Position numbers and translations under genes: made by a program. The notes below the pieces were generated by a model. It was not told where the DNA came from and searched no databases. It saw only the letters and a list, made by a program, of their open reading frames with translations. DNA of 64,000 bases, taken from Sternotherus odoratus. Its lineage: Eukaryota; Chordata; Testudines; Kinosternidae. Shown here piece by piece: positions 22,238-34,365 of this stretch (its first letter is position 1; each line of letters begins with the position of its first letter). The stretch covers positions 33,913,390 to 33,977,389 of the forward strand of contig JAVMKO010000003.1 of NCBI GenBank assembly GCA_032164245.1, written 5' to 3'.

Positions 22238-23540
22238 GTTATCTATTTACATCAGTCAGATGATCAACAAATCCATAACATATATAAATAAAATGATACA
22301 TTCATTCAATAGTCACAATAACTAGCTGTTTTACATTATATATATCCCACTATATTTATTTTTTTTGTAAAAGATAAGAAAAGTACCCATTTACTACTCT
22401 GCACCGACCTGATGTTAGTTAAAGGAACATCACATAACAAAAAGAAAGCCAGGACCAATTCCCAGAAAAAAAAATCCACACTCAACTCACTAGGCAGGCC
22501 TTTCTTTCATCAAAATCCAACCCTCCATCCAGCAAAAGCCATGTACTGACTTAAGTGGGGCCAGGATTTTATCCTTTAAGGTCTAACTGGAAAGTCACCC
22601 ATAGAAGTATCCATATAATAGCTATATCTTGTATTGTCTTTTATGTTTCTAGTCCTAATATTTATCAAAATCTGTATGCGAGAAAGGAAGAACTGTTGGA
22701 AAATATCTTAAAATTAACTATATACATTGAGATTAAAGAATAATAATTTAAACAAGTAAAAATAGGTCCTTGATTATTTGAACAACCTAATATGACAATA
22801 CATATAACTAAGATATAAATTATAGTGAGTAATGAGGAAGACACCAAAAATTGCATGTTTCAGCAGACAAGTAAAAACTGTTAATTCCATACTGAACACA
22901 GAGATTTATGGTTAATGATCAAAATAGAACTGCCAATACCTGGCTCATCCAAGATACAGGAGCTACACATTACAAAAAGTTTTTTCCTTTGATTTGTATT
23001 TTGTTTATAATAGTATTTCATGACTAAAAAAAAAAAAAGAGTGAGTGTTCAAAGGCAGTGAAAGGTCACAAAAACGGTTTTGCCAATGCAATTGCATGCC
23101 CTAAACTCCTAAAGCATTTTATAAGTAACAGTAAACTGACTCGACCAAGGTTCATTAAGACAAGATGTTACAGCATCTTAGTCTGAATTACTGCCTGAAA
23201 ATTGCAAGCTGGAAAATGATTTTCAATTGAAACTAATTATGTTTTTTTTAAATTAAAAAAAACGATGAAAAATCCAATTGTATATTAGTACAGTATTTTT
23301 GGCCAGCATGATCTTGGAATTCATTAAAACAACATTTCTGAAGTCTTGATTGTACACTCTACACTACTGGCCAATACTACTGATCTGTACCTTACTTTTA
23401 ACAATCCTAAATGATTGACTGTAGCTAATGAAATGTAATTTCTTGTAAATAATCTTTGAGAAACCAGGACCCAAATTCCATTTTTACCAAACTGACCATG
23501 AATATACCCCACTTTCTTGACTAAGTAGACTCATGACATT
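22238..23540. other. no gene recognised
   Basis: AT-rich sequence with an A run at about 23026-23038. No conserved frame is visible. Confidence 0.5.
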
Positions 23541-23791
23541 TGAGGCTGTGGTTGCGCCGTTGTAACATTTCGGTATAGACACTACTTACGCCAATAAGGG
23601 CTCTCCCGTTGGCACAGGTAATCTACTTCCCCAACAAGCAGTAACAAGTTGATGGAAGAATTCTTCCATGAACCTAGCAGTGTCTACCCTGGGATTAAAG
23701 TCATCTTAATGCCACCTCTTGGGGTGTGGATTTTTCACACACCTGACCAACACAGTTAAACGGACCTAATCGTCTAGAGTAGACCAGGCCT
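23541..23791 (-). mobile_element. palindromic MITE of the GGCCTGGTCTAC family
   Basis: On the minus strand it starts GGCCTGGTCTACTCTAGACG and contains AAAAATCCACACCCC and GAAGAATTCTTCCATC. It is the same family as 29530-29825, in the opposite orientation. The transposase class is not clear from the ends. Confidence 0.7.
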
Positions 23792-23927
23792 CAGATGAAA
23801 TTTAGAATTTCCTCACTGAATGGACATTCAATAAGAAATTACTGAGTGGAGGATTAAAAGAACAATGCTAAGGAAACAAGTTGACATTTTATCTTTGCTA
23901 GCAACATAATTGAAAAGTTGTTTACTT

Positions 23928-24905
23928 CTGTCAATCCTGGGGCCGGTTTTGTTCAACAAGTTTATTAATGATCTGAATGATGGGATTAATTGCATCCTCA
24001 GCAAGTTCACAGATGACACTAAAATTGGGTGGTGGTGGTGGTGGGGGGGCTTACGATGGAGGATAGAGATAGGGTCCAGAGTGAGTTAGACAAATTGGAG
24101 GATTGGAACAAAAGAAATCTGATGAGGTTCAATAAGGACAAGTGCAGAGGAAGAAAGAATCCTATGCACTGCTACAGGCTGGGGACTGACTGGCTAAGAA
24201 GCAGTCCTGCAGAAAAGGATTTGGGATTACAGTGGATGAGAAGATTGATAAGAGTCAGCAGTGTGCCTTTGTTGCCAAGAAGGTCAATAGTATATTGGAC
24301 TGTATTAGTAGGAGCATTGCCAGCAGATCAAGGGAAGTGATTATTCCCCTCTATTCAGCACTGGTGAGGCCACATCTGGAGCATTGTGTCTAGTTTTGGA
24401 CCCCCCACTACAGAAGGAAGGAGGACAAATTGGAAAGAGTCCAGCAGAGGGCAACAGAAATGATTAGGGGGCTAGGTCACATGACTTATTAAGAGAGGCT
24501 GCGGGATCTGGGTTTGTTTAGTCTGCAGAAGAGAAGAGTGGGAGGGGGATTTGACAGCAGCCTTCAAGTACCTGAAGGAGGGTTCCAAAGAGGATGGAGC
24601 TCGGCTGTTCTCAGTGGTGGCAGATGACAGAACAAGAAGCAATGGTCTCAAGTTGCAATGTGGGAGGTCTATGAAGGATATTGGGAAATGCTGTTTCACT
24701 AGGAGGGTGGTATAGCTCTGGAATGGGTTACCTAGGGAGGTGGTGGAATCTCCATCCCTAGAGGTTTTTAAGGCCCAACTTGAAAAAGCCGTGACTGGGA
24801 TGATTTAGTTGGTGTTGGTCCCTCTTTGAGTAGGGGATTGGGCTACTTGACCTTGTGAGGCCTCTTCCAACCTAATATTCTATGACTCAATTCTATGAGT
24901 CTATC
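23928..24905 (+). mobile_element. CR1 LINE 3' portion with RT remnant
   Basis: The plus strand reads the end of the CR1 reverse transcriptase and the following C-terminal region: LFNKFINDLNDGIN, LSKFTDDTK (the family form has FADD at the catalytic loop), then LDKLEDWNKRNLMRFNKDKC. It ends in the CR1 3' region with an ATTCTATGA-type repeat at about 24880-24905. The Ala-to-Thr change in the catalytic loop and several frame breaks show that it is dead. CR1 inserts by target-primed reverse transcription and is usually 5'-truncated, as here. Confidence 0.85.
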
Positions 24906-26650
24906 ACTTGAAAACTCTCAGTCCTTCTAAATGAAAGGCTGCAATACCTCTCTAGTAGGTGAGTTATCAACAATAAATCCACAGCATGGGGTAATTGAGA
25001 ATACAAATGTCCTCATCCCTCTCTTTTCCTGCCATCTGTTCTGTCTGCTCCATTCTTTTTTCCATGCAAAATATTACAATTCATGAGAGATTTGCTATCT
25101 AAAATCCTTCCGGTTTTTTAAAAATACCTTTTGATACTCTGCTTTCTCTAAGACTAAAGTAGACAGAATAGTTGAGGCATTCATCACACTCCCACCTTTT
25201 CACAAAAAACAAAGTGAAAAATCTAATTTTAGGTCACCCTTGTGTCCCTTTAAAGATCTGACTATATCTCATTATCTGTGATATGTTTCTGTTCCAGGAG
25301 GTCAGAACTGGTATATGGAATAGTAGCTCTTAAGTGTTATTTACAACTTTCAAATATAAAATCCCTGTAGGATTGGATACATAACAGGAGAATTATAAAT
25401 AGGCTTGTTAAACGTTAATACTTGATCAGAGTTTGCTCTTTCAGTCTGGCAACTGCCATTGTGACATCTTAACTGTGCCAGAAAAAATATGGGCCAACAG
25501 CTCTTTTCAGAGCCAACAACAGTACCGCCGAGTCAGCCAGTAGAAAAAGAGTTGTGTACGTGATATGTGATAGTGCCAACAGAAATGAACGACTTCACTT
25601 CTGCAATCTATTCAGCAATCACCAGCTTGCTTAGGACCAACATTTTCTCCCAATTACAACATGCACATTTCTCCCCATATCAAAATGCTTTGTTTAAAAA
25701 GATTATTTTTAAAATATACACAATTTATAGCTGAGAAAAGGCTGTGACCTAAGCTTTAGTCAGCTGTGTGAAAAATTGAAATTCCTTGCAAGTTACCCCT
25801 GCTCTATTGCATGCAATGAGATCAACTGTAAAGGACAGAATATTTAATTATCGGAACTGAATGCCCTTCCTCACATAAAAGGCTTTCAGAATAGGCTTTC
25901 CTGTATCTGCAATCACACACAAACACAAAATGCAAAGACCAGCTGAAAAGCTCGGTAAGGACTTTAAAACCTGCAAGCATTAAACTCAGAAAAATATAGT
26001 GACATATTTAAAACTCTGGTGGCGATCAGATAGAAAAAAATCCTTCTAAAGCACTTGCTTTTTATAACTAGGAAATCTCTCAAAGAATAGTCAGGAAACA
26101 AATTCTGTCACTCTGTCTAATAGATAACCAGCAGAACAATGTGACAGCCAGTAATGCTCAGCAGTCTCCTTGATTCTACCAGCTGCAGCCATCGGTATTA
26201 TCAGTAGTACCATACTGCGGGGCAAAATACAAGGCAATGGTAAAAGCAACATAGCATCTGATTAGTGATAATGACTCTGAGAAAAAAGGTTAATGCATAT
26301 TTTTTCTTTTTTGGAATTCTGATTGAAAACTACCACATAATTTGATATTGCCAAATGTTTTTAACCTCAAAGCTAGGCATTATGTATTATTAAGAAGATT
26401 CACTGACTGTTGTTATAACAAATATATTTCACATTTAAAAATACCTTTTTTTATTTTGCAGATATGCAGCTTAACAAACGATGCTACATAGTGCTCTCAA
26501 ATAAAGCACACCACTATTTTTTTCTCTTTCGGAAGTTGTGTATAAAAAGGTAACATATGGCCCTTACAAGCTATAATGACATCAATATATTAAATGCTTA
26601 GTAATGACAATGGGTAGATCTCCCTTGCTGGCAGAAGTGTGAGTGCAATA
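24906..26650. other. no gene recognised
   Basis: AT-rich sequence with no conserved frame, RNA gene or repeat that I can name. Confidence 0.5.
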
Positions 26651-26654
26651 TGTG

Positions 26655-26862
26655 TGGACATACCCAGCTAACTTGAATATAACTAGCATGAGTAGCGTGA
26701 AGCTATTCAGCACAGATTTCAGCACAAACAGACCACCTAAAAAGTGCCTGAGGTCCCAGATGGCCTTCTACAGTCTGCACTAAACCTTTACTGCTGTTGC
26801 TTCATTGATCTTGGTACTCACGCTAGATTAAAGCTAACTTGGGTATGTCTAAATGTACTGTA
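26655..26862. mobile_element. small inverted-repeat element (MITE-like)
   Basis: The left end GGACATACCCAGCTAACTTG and the right end, read in reverse, AGACATACCCAAGTTAGC are inverted versions of each other, as are AGCATGAGTA and its partner CTCACGCTAG. No target duplication is clear. Confidence 0.55.
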
Positions 26863-27048
26863 GTCAGACATCTAATTGCAATATACACATACCCAGCCAG
26901 AGGTACACTGTGTAGGAAATTAGATTAATAATGTTATAAGCAAAATACTTTTCTGACCTAGCCATTGCTATTAGTTTTCTGAATTGTAAAGAACCTTTGT
27001 TGTGTTTGCCTGTTGCAATACTGTGTTTCTATGTTATCACAAAATAGA

Positions 27049-27219
27049 CATCTTCCAGTGTTGTTTGTAGTATTGTTGTAGCCAAGTTGGATATGAGAAA
27101 CAAAGTAGGTGAGTCAATATCTTTTATTGGACCAACTTCTGTTGGTAAAAGACACAAGCTGACTCTTTCACCAACAGAAGTTAGTCCAATAAAACATATT
27201 ACCACACTCACTTTGTGTC
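27049..27219. mobile_element. fold-back retroposon, second Penelope-like-type family
   Basis: The insertion is flanked by a perfect 14-bp duplication, TATCACAAAATAGA, at 27035-27048 and 27220-27233. Inside, CTTTTATTGGACCAACTTCT is followed after about 25 bp by its inverted partner AGAAGTTAGTCCAATAAAAC. It shares the GTAGCC-GTTGG type end with the other fold-back copies but is a different subfamily. The link to Penelope-like elements is by analogy in structure, not by coding sequence. Confidence 0.7.
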
Positions 27220-27233
27220 TATCACAAAATAGA

Positions 27234-28040
27234 GATAGGCATCATATAGCAGATTCAATTTGCCAGTCCAGGTTCCTGATAGATAGCAGAATTATTTCAC
27301 AGGGGACTGACACTCACTCAAGTTGCTAATGGAAGGTTTCTGTGCATGAAGTTTTATGCCAGATATTAGATATCTGGGGAAGAATCCTTGTCAAACTGGC
27401 AGTCTAAAGACCATTTGACTCTTGATGTATGAGACAAAAACCAAATCAGTGACCCAGTGAGCAAACAGAAGATTTTAAGCTGCTTCAAATTATATCTGAT
27501 AACAGAATTGCAGAAGCAAAGGATTGAGATCACTGAGTCTTATTATTGTATTTCTTCTGGGTATGTATATGTGAGAGTATCCTTGGCATCAGAGAGCTGG
27601 AGAAGAAAGAGAAGGCAGCTGTGACTAAGCCCTGAAAGAGCAAACTTAAGTATTTGTTTTCCTGTGAGGTTAGGAGAGATGCAAAAGGAAAAGAGAAGCA
27701 GAAAATAGTGTCCCTCCAAAGAACACCATTGTGTGCTTTTCTTTTCTTTTTAAGCATTAAAGGAAACTGAGAAAGACAGATTATAATTTGGTTCTCTTTA
27801 GATTTAGGACCTGGGTACATTAATTGTTTGTTTATTTTAAAGTCAGTTAGCTCTCCAGGTTCATTTTCTCAGTCTCTTCAGCTCTGTCTTAGACTGATTT
27901 TTTGTTTGGTCAACAGTGCTGAGTTAGAAAAAAAGGAAGAAAATTAAAAAATTCGTCAGAAAGCAACTACTATTTCCACTAAGAAATCCACATCCCTTTA
28001 CTTCTTGAAAAAAGAATATATGTGAAAAAGCCTGGTTTCC
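27234..28040. other. no gene recognised
   Basis: AT-rich sequence without a recognisable gene or repeat. Confidence 0.5.
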
Positions 28041-28053
28041 ATATTGACATTGA

Positions 28054-28149
28054 CAAAGAGTCCTGTGGCACTTTAAAGACTAAAGTATTGAAGCATAAGC
28101 TTTCGTGGGCTAAGACCCACTTTGTCAGATGCATGCAGGCGTCCACTGA
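28054..28149 (-). mobile_element. short Penelope-like element copy with hammerhead block
   Basis: A perfect 13-bp duplication, ATATTGACATTGA, flanks it (28041-28053 and 28150-28162). On the minus strand it runs from the helix I region through the hammerhead-like block to GTGCCACAGGACTCTTTG. It lacks the last about 45 bp of the family 3' end that other copies have. Confidence 0.8.
28091..28138 (-). ncRNA. hammerhead-ribozyme-like core, one core change
   Basis: On the minus strand: CTGACAA, helix II GTGGGTCTTAGCCCAC (five perfect pairs), GAAA, helix III GCTTATGC and the cleavage dinucleotide UU. The only departure from CUGANGA is A for G at the sixth base. Helix I pairing is not evident within the copy. 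Confidence 0.5.
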
Positions 28150-28404
28150 ATATTGACATTGAAACACATCTGGGTGTCAGCTTATTTCTCCATTCTGAAA
28201 CTCTTTGGATAATAGATTTAAAAGTGATTGCTTCTATTTACACATGGCACTTTTCTACATGTCAAGTAGTTGACACAGTTCTCAAATTCTGACTGACGCT
28301 TTTAAAGAGAAGAAATGCTACAAGAGGACTGTTTCTTAGAACTGACAAAAAGCATCTAAATTCAACCACTGACTAGAGTTTACTACTACTATACATAAAT
28401 GAAT

Positions 28405-28780
28405 CTGTGAGGCTACTTCCACACACCAGTGTCAGCAGCGAGTAGCATATGCATAGCTACATGCCGTGGTGGAGAACAAACTCTGGTGTGCAGCTACACA
28501 TCAGGTTCTGGCAGGGGGAGCGGCAGTGGAGAAACACCCCTTTCTGATCCTTTTTCCACTACCAGAGGCTTTCCTTGCTCCACTGCCACCAGTGCTGGAA
28601 TCTTTTCCTTTGGTGGGGTCTGAGAGACACTACAGTGCTAAAAATAGCAGTGTAAATGAGGAGGCACTGCTTGGGGGAGTCTGTACCCATGCCCTTCAAA
28701 CACTCTACTCACTTTTGCATGCCTTGCCAGCTACACTGCTATTTATACCCCTGCTGCGGGGCTACATGGGTATGTTCTCC
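28405..28780. mobile_element. probable degraded MITE
   Basis: The ends carry related inverted motifs (GCATAGCTACATGCC near the left, GGGGCTACATGGGTATG near the right) and the middle is GC-richer than the flanks. The open frames here are not conserved. The call is weak. Confidence 0.4.
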
Positions 28781-29529
28781 AGATGACACTGAGAGAAGCA
28801 TGCAGTGGGAATGTACATCATGCCATAAAAACAACAGTCCAAGATATTCAAAAGATATACAATTTTAAGCACCTGGCATCTCCACAATTGATTCTTGTGC
28901 TGGGTGTATGAAAGATTTCATTGTGAAACCCAGGGGGAAAAAACACAGCAAAGGGAAATTTTAACATCTAGAAGTTATCTGGCTGCCCTTTGAATGCAGG
29001 TGGGGGAAAAAAACCTATGTATATGGGCACATTTATTTGTAATATAAAACTTGCTAAATTAACAGGTGTGTTCATGGATTACAGTGTTATTGACAATGCA
29101 CAGTGAACTAATTGGTTTCCATTTTAATAGTGGTTCACTTATCACTTTCAAAGTAAAACAAATTAAACTTCTCTCTTCCTTCCTGAACATTTAGCTCTAT
29201 AACTTAGTTTGCTCAAGAACCAGATGGTAATTTGTAAATTCTAGTTGGCTATATATGTACCATTTTCCAGACAACTTGGTCAACAATAACATCATTGATG
29301 TTATTTACCAGAAAATCAAGGCTTACTTAAACCATAACACAATTTCAGTTTATCTGTATATGAAAACACTATCTGTTGATATATAACACACTTTTTACTT
29401 GTATCACAGTGCTATACCATTAAATGCAAACAAATTCAGTTACATCAGTGTTAGAATTAAGTGAGGGACAGAACACTATTTCAGATGAACTTTAAGGACT
29501 TGATAGTCCACTGCTTTGTCCCTTTCTTT
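28781..29529. other. no gene recognised
   Basis: AT-rich sequence without a recognisable gene or repeat. Confidence 0.5.
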
Positions 29530-29825
29530 GGCCTGGTCTACACCTAAAAATGTAGATCAACCTACATACATTGCTCAGAGGAATAAAAAATCCACACCCC
29601 TGAGAGGGGTAGTTAAACTGACCTAAATCCCAGTATAGACATTGCTAGATTGGCGGAAGAATTCTTCCATCTACCTATCTAATGCCTCTTAAGGGGGTAG
29701 GTTAACTAAAGTGACAGAAAAACCACTTCTGCCACCCTAGCAAGTGTCTACATTGTGGCACTACAGCAGCACAGCTGCAGTTCTGTAGCTGTGCCACTGT
29801 AGTTATCTATAGTGTAGTTGAGCCC
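29530..29825 (+). mobile_element. palindromic MITE of the GGCCTGGTCTAC family
   Basis: It begins GGCCTGGTCTACACC, contains AATCCACACCCCTGAG, GGAAGAATTCTTCC and repeated GCTGTGCC motifs, and ends in a GTGTAG-GAGCCC terminus. A second copy in the opposite orientation is at 23541-23791. Confidence 0.75.
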
Positions 29826-32325
29826 TTAGAAATGTGAAAAGTGAATGTCAAGCTGGTGTACCAATTCAGAATGGGCAGCATTTTGCATCCAATTAAGCAC
29901 TCTTTACACAGGTGTGAATAATTATATAAGGGGCAAGACAGTGAAGAATCTGAACCTAAAAGAAGAAACAGGAATACTTATATGAATATCATACAGAAAA
30001 AAAAAATCCCATCCATTACACTACAAGTATGTACATTAAAAATACACAGATGTTGCACAGGCTACATATGGTAATATGATTCATAGGTTGGATAACAAAT
30101 CAGGTACAGAACACTGTACATGATGGAAGTTACCCATTGCCATTCTAAGATCGCCTGTTCATCCACAAAGAACAATCCTCCTTACACATGTCTTTAAAGT
30201 ACCCCGATAGATGGCACTTAGTTACCCTAGTGAGAGACACCTTTGAAATAACTAAGGTAGATAACCATGGTTACATTTTAGAGGTTATTCTGTATGGGCA
30301 TCATGGAAATCATATTTGGATGCAAAGGGCAGCAAACAGTTTATCCTGATTAGCAGGATCCCAACCATTCAGAAGACAGTGAAAATTAATCCCTTCTTTG
30401 ATGGGTTGTTCCAAACTCCCACCCTTTGCCTTGGGATGAAGAATCTTCCTACAGGGATGCACCCAAGAAAACACTCCAAAACACAGATCAGTTGCAACAC
30501 TATTGTCACAAAAGGCAGAACCACAGTGTCATTGAAAGAAACAGTTAAAGTAAAAATAATGAAATAAAATCAATATGCTTAACAAAAGAATACTAATTCC
30601 ATAAGAAAAAAAACTTTCAAAACTGCCTTTCCAGCCTCAGACCCTCAAACCCAGGTTAAGATACCTCATCCCCTTTAAATAGAGGACAATCCTTGGCCAA
30701 TTCTTGAGTGTAGCTGAGCCTTGTAGTGGTCATGAACCCAAGCTGTTACGTTGGCCTGCCTCCCAGCTTTGAGTTTAGGCTCTGAGCCGACTATGTCCCT
30801 GTCGTTGCAGCACACACCCTCTCCTGCATCCCAGGCAGCATGATCTCTTCTATAATGTTGTTCTCATAGGATGGAGATGTGTAAAAATGCCAATCCCCTC
30901 CCTAATCAAGGCTCTGATGGCAGGCTGACATTCAAACACTGACTGGTGCTAAAATGTAGTGTGTGAGGCGGACAACTCCACACACGCAGTAACTGCTAGT
31001 ACTAGTCGACAGATGTACTATTCTCATTGGTGTAAAGCCAGATGATATGAAGGCGAGCCAGGGTAAATCAATTAGTATACAGATGTGTTGCTCAAAATAT
31101 GGTCCAAGAAGTGTTGTGGACCCTGGCAATAAATACTGCAGTCTCTTCTCCCTTACTTACAGCTACAGGATTGATGAGAATAGAAGCTAATATGAAGAAC
31201 CAGCATTGCAGCAGACGGCACACAAGGAGCTACAGTAGGAGTTAGGGAGGAAACTAATCACCCTGATGCTACCTCCAGATGCTACAGCAAACCCAGCCCC
31301 ACTGATTCAAGTTTCCTATTTTTCCTATGGCTCCCAATACATTGCTCCAAGCCTTGGACCTCTTGCAGCACCTCCTTGTAGGGGGTTGTGATCAAAGCAG
31401 GGCAGCAAAGGTCAAGGGAGAAGAAGAGAACCAGCACCAGGGTGATGGAGGAGTTCTGGGGAAAGGAGAGCAGTGGTCGAATGTGTGGAGCATGGCAGGG
31501 CAGAGGAGGGAACTGCATACAGGTATGAGAGGGGAAAGCACTTGCCTCACTATGCAGCAGGTGAGAGAGCAGAGGCAGAATGGAGGAAGGATCAGAACTG
31601 GAACAGATGCAAGGTGGGACTGCAAAGCATGTCAGAGAGCAAGGATGAACAGAAGAAAGTGGGTATGGCCAGAAGGCATGGGGGGGGGGGGGAGTGGAGT
31701 GGTTAGATGAACTGAATGGGTTGACATTGAGAAGCAGAGGGAGGGGGAAAATTCAAGTAGCAGAAACCTCTACATCACTGTATTCCAGACTTGAATAATT
31801 CCAGAACTTAGAGATGCCGGCAATGAGGTCAGTGGACAAAGCAGGGGAGCACATATTACTGTAGTTTACACAGGGATGCTGTGTGATTACAAAGTTTGTA
31901 AGAGAAGGTGAACTGTGTGTGAACCAGTGGGATAATCAGTGAGGTGATCTCTCAATAAAGAGGTGGTCCACACAACAGAAACAATTATGATATATGAAAT
32001 TTTGATGGGGGGGAAGGGTATATGATACACAGCAGTAGACCATTCAATTAATACAAGGGATTTGCTCTGTACTGTATCTGATGGAATAAGGGTCAGGTCT
32101 GAACCTGTTCACACTTTTGGAAATTAAATTCTGCGGAAATCTTTAACATTTTTATATCTACTCTTTGAAGTGCACAAAGTACACTGTGGCATATAGCAGG
32201 TCTTTGTTTGTAACTTACTTAACATTGGGTTACATTTAGTTAAAAAACTTAAAAAGTAGTTACTAAAAGAAATGATGCATTCATAACATTTACCAAATAA
32301 GAGTAAATATGATCTAATTGAAGCA
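29826..32325. other. no gene recognised
   Basis: No conserved frame. A purine-rich plus-strand tract lies at about 31390-31745, with a G run at 31680-31692. The open frames in that tract on both strands are low-complexity readings. Confidence 0.5.
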
Positions 32326-32334
32326 TCCTATATA

Positions 32335-33591
32335 TAGGCTGACCAAACGTCCCGTTTTGAACGGGACAGTCCCGTTTTTTACATATTTTCCGACCGTCCC
32401 GTCTTTTTAGTATAAATATCACATTTGTCCCGTTTTTGCTAAAAAAAACCCTGAACGCGGCTTATTTCAGGGACCTTATTTGGAGGGGGGAGGGAGTATG
32501 GGGTGGGGGGGCATGGCTGCGTATGAGGGGGGCAGGGGGAAAGAGGGGTGCATAGGGGCCATGTGTGAAAGTGGGTGGAAGTGGGGGGCACAGGGTTGTG
32601 TGTGAAGGGAGGTACTGGGGCTGCATGTGAAGAGGGGCACAGGGGAAGTGGGGGGGCCATGGCTGCTTGTGAAGGGGTGGTAGGTGGTGGGCACGAGGCT
32701 GTGTGTGAAGGGGGTACTGGAGGAGTGGGGGACCATGGAATGGGGGGCACAGGGCTGTGTGTGAAGGAGGGTACTGGGGGGATCCAGGGCTGTGAGTGAA
32801 GGGGGTGGGGGGAAGTGGGGGGCACAGGGTTGTCTGTGAAGGGAGGTACTGGGGAGTCCAGGGCTGGATGTGAAGAGGGGCAGGGAGTGGGTAGGGGAGA
32901 TGGCAGGTGGGTAGGGGTACCATGGTTAACCCCCTCCCTGAACACATGGATGCAGGGGTTGGGCCAAGCCTCAGAGCCCATTCGGGGCATCTGTCTTCAA
33001 GGCACAGCTAAGGCCTGGGCAGGTGGCTGTGGCATGTGTGGGCGATGCGGTGGGGTTGGTGAGAAGCCGTGTTTCTGCTGCAGGAGATGTAGGGAGAGGA
33101 CTTGATCAGTCAGAAGGGTTACTGATAGTGGAGGCGGTTGGGGGCCTGCTTGGAGGAGGAAGGCAGAGTGGCTGGCCTGGGGGAAGCTCTTGTTGCACAA
33201 GCTTCTGCCTGTGAGATGCTACGCAGGAAACTGAGCCATAGCCACAAACTGATGTGGTTGGGGGGTCATTTGAGGTGTCTGAAGAGAATCATGGAGTGTG
33301 AGAAGTTTTATGATAAGGTATTGAAAGACCGAAATTTGCTGCGTAAGATTACTTCATCGGAAAAATATTCATGGTACGATAGTGGTAAAATACAGTCCCC
33401 CTTTACGTCTACCTAAATTTTTGTATGAGTTCTGTCACTGAAGAATAATTGTTAGCTCAAGTCAATATGTTCATGTAATAAAACTTTTTTTATCGTCTTA
33501 CTTTTTCATGAATACAAAATATTACATAACCCCGTCCCGTTTTTGCTATCCCAATGTCCCGTTTTTGTCTCAAGGAAATATGGTCAGCCTA
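32335..33591. mobile_element. hAT-type transposon with CCCGTTTT-rich ends
   Basis: The terminal inverted repeats are TAGGCTGACCA and TGGTCAGCCTA, and an exact 8-bp duplication, CCTATATA, lies at 32327-32334 and 33592-33599, as expected for hAT. The subterminal regions repeat GTCCCGTTTT in both orientations. The middle (about 32480-32930) is a G-rich imperfect tandem repeat (GGGCACAGGGCTGTGTGTGA units). It belongs to the turtle repeats with a GTGACCAGACGTCCCG-like start, although internally it differs from the short common form. Confidence 0.85.
33214..33414 (+). other. unrecognised reading frame inside the hAT element
   Basis: About 65 codons end in a stop at 33415. The composition looks protein-like (SHSHKLMWLGGHLRCLKRIM, then DKVLKDRNLLRKI and SEKYSWYDSG), unlike the low-complexity frames around it. 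It lies just before the AATAAAAC near 33478 and the right inverted repeat, where the end of a transposase gene would be. I cannot match it to a known domain. Confidence 0.3.
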
Positions 33592-33979
33592 CCTATATAA
33601 TAAAAGGCCAAGGAAGTTTGTCCAAAGCCGTCATGCGCAGTAGAGACGGCCCGGACGAACGGCATGCTGGGAGGTGTAGTTCGGCAGCACAACATGGCCA
33701 CCACGCGTGCGCTGCTGCAAGGGAAGCAGGGTCTGGATCAGGGGGATTGGGAAGCGCGGGCAGGAGGGTGGCTGGGCGCAGGAGGCGCAGGCAGGGGGCT
33801 CTGGCCAGGCGGGGCGCAGGAAGGGGGTGTTGGGCCGGCGGGGCGGTGGCACCCGGGCATGGCCCAGCCAGCTGCGCCCAGTCTAGCCAGAGCGGGCAGC
33901 CTTCCCCATGCTGCTGGGGGGATGGGAGGGAGCGGGCTGGGCTGTTGGGCACATGATGATGGGTTGAGGGGCTGCTGGA

Positions 33980-34290
33980 GTGGGGGGGATGGGGGAGAGA
34001 GCTGAGCGAGTGGGGGGCTGGAGAGGGGAAGGGGGAGAGAGCTGAGCGAGTGGGGGGGCCGTTGGAGGGGGGAGAGAGCTGAGCGAGTGGGGGGGGCGTT
34101 GGAGGGGGGAGAGAGCTGAGCAAGTGGGGGGGCGTTGGAGGGGGGAGGGGGGAGAGAGCTGAGCGAGTGGGGGGGCATTGGAGGGGGGAGAGAGCTGAGC
34201 AAGTGGGGGGGCCTTTGGAGGGGGGAGAGAGCTGAGCGAGTGGGGGGCCATTGGAGGGGGGAGGGGGGGAGCTGAGCGAGTGGGGGGCCG
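33980..34290 (+). repeat. G-rich minisatellite inside Helitron 3
   Basis: Eight units of about 37-46 bp carry GAGAGAGCTGAGCGAGTGGG followed by a G run and a CGTTGGAGGGG-like link. Long serine/proline-rich frames on the minus strand are readings of this array. Confidence 0.85.
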
Positions 34291-34365
34291 CAAGCCATTA
34301 CCGTTGGCCCGTGTACATGAGATTTTACACTAGTCATGAATAATTCAGTTGATGCCACTATGAAA

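Larger units (their letters stand above)
32326..34333 (+). mobile_element. third Helitron-like element, interrupted by an hAT insertion
   Basis: Joining the flanks of the hAT element and dropping one 8-bp duplication gives a 5' tip TCCTATATAATAAAAGG preceded by A (32325). This is the canonical tip of another Helitron family. The right end is CTAG at 34330-34333 followed by T. GTGTA and TACAC near the end could form a hairpin, but it touches the CTAG instead of lying 8-12 nt upstream, so the 3' end is less certain than the 5' end. The Helitron itself is about 743 bp and holds a G-rich minisatellite and no replication frame. Confidence 0.65.

Noticed and set aside
31327..31710. 127-codon frame on the plus strand
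   Set aside because: It lies in a purine-rich tract, has open counterparts on the minus strand, and shows no domain or splice context.
32439..32990. Proline-rich frame of 183 codons on the minus strand
   Set aside because: It comes from the G-rich tandem filling of the hAT element, with parallel open frames in other phases.
33980..34290. Regularly spaced repeats resembling a CRISPR array
   Set aside because: The spacing units are themselves repeats and vary by slippage, there are no unique spacers, no cas genes, and the DNA is vertebrate.
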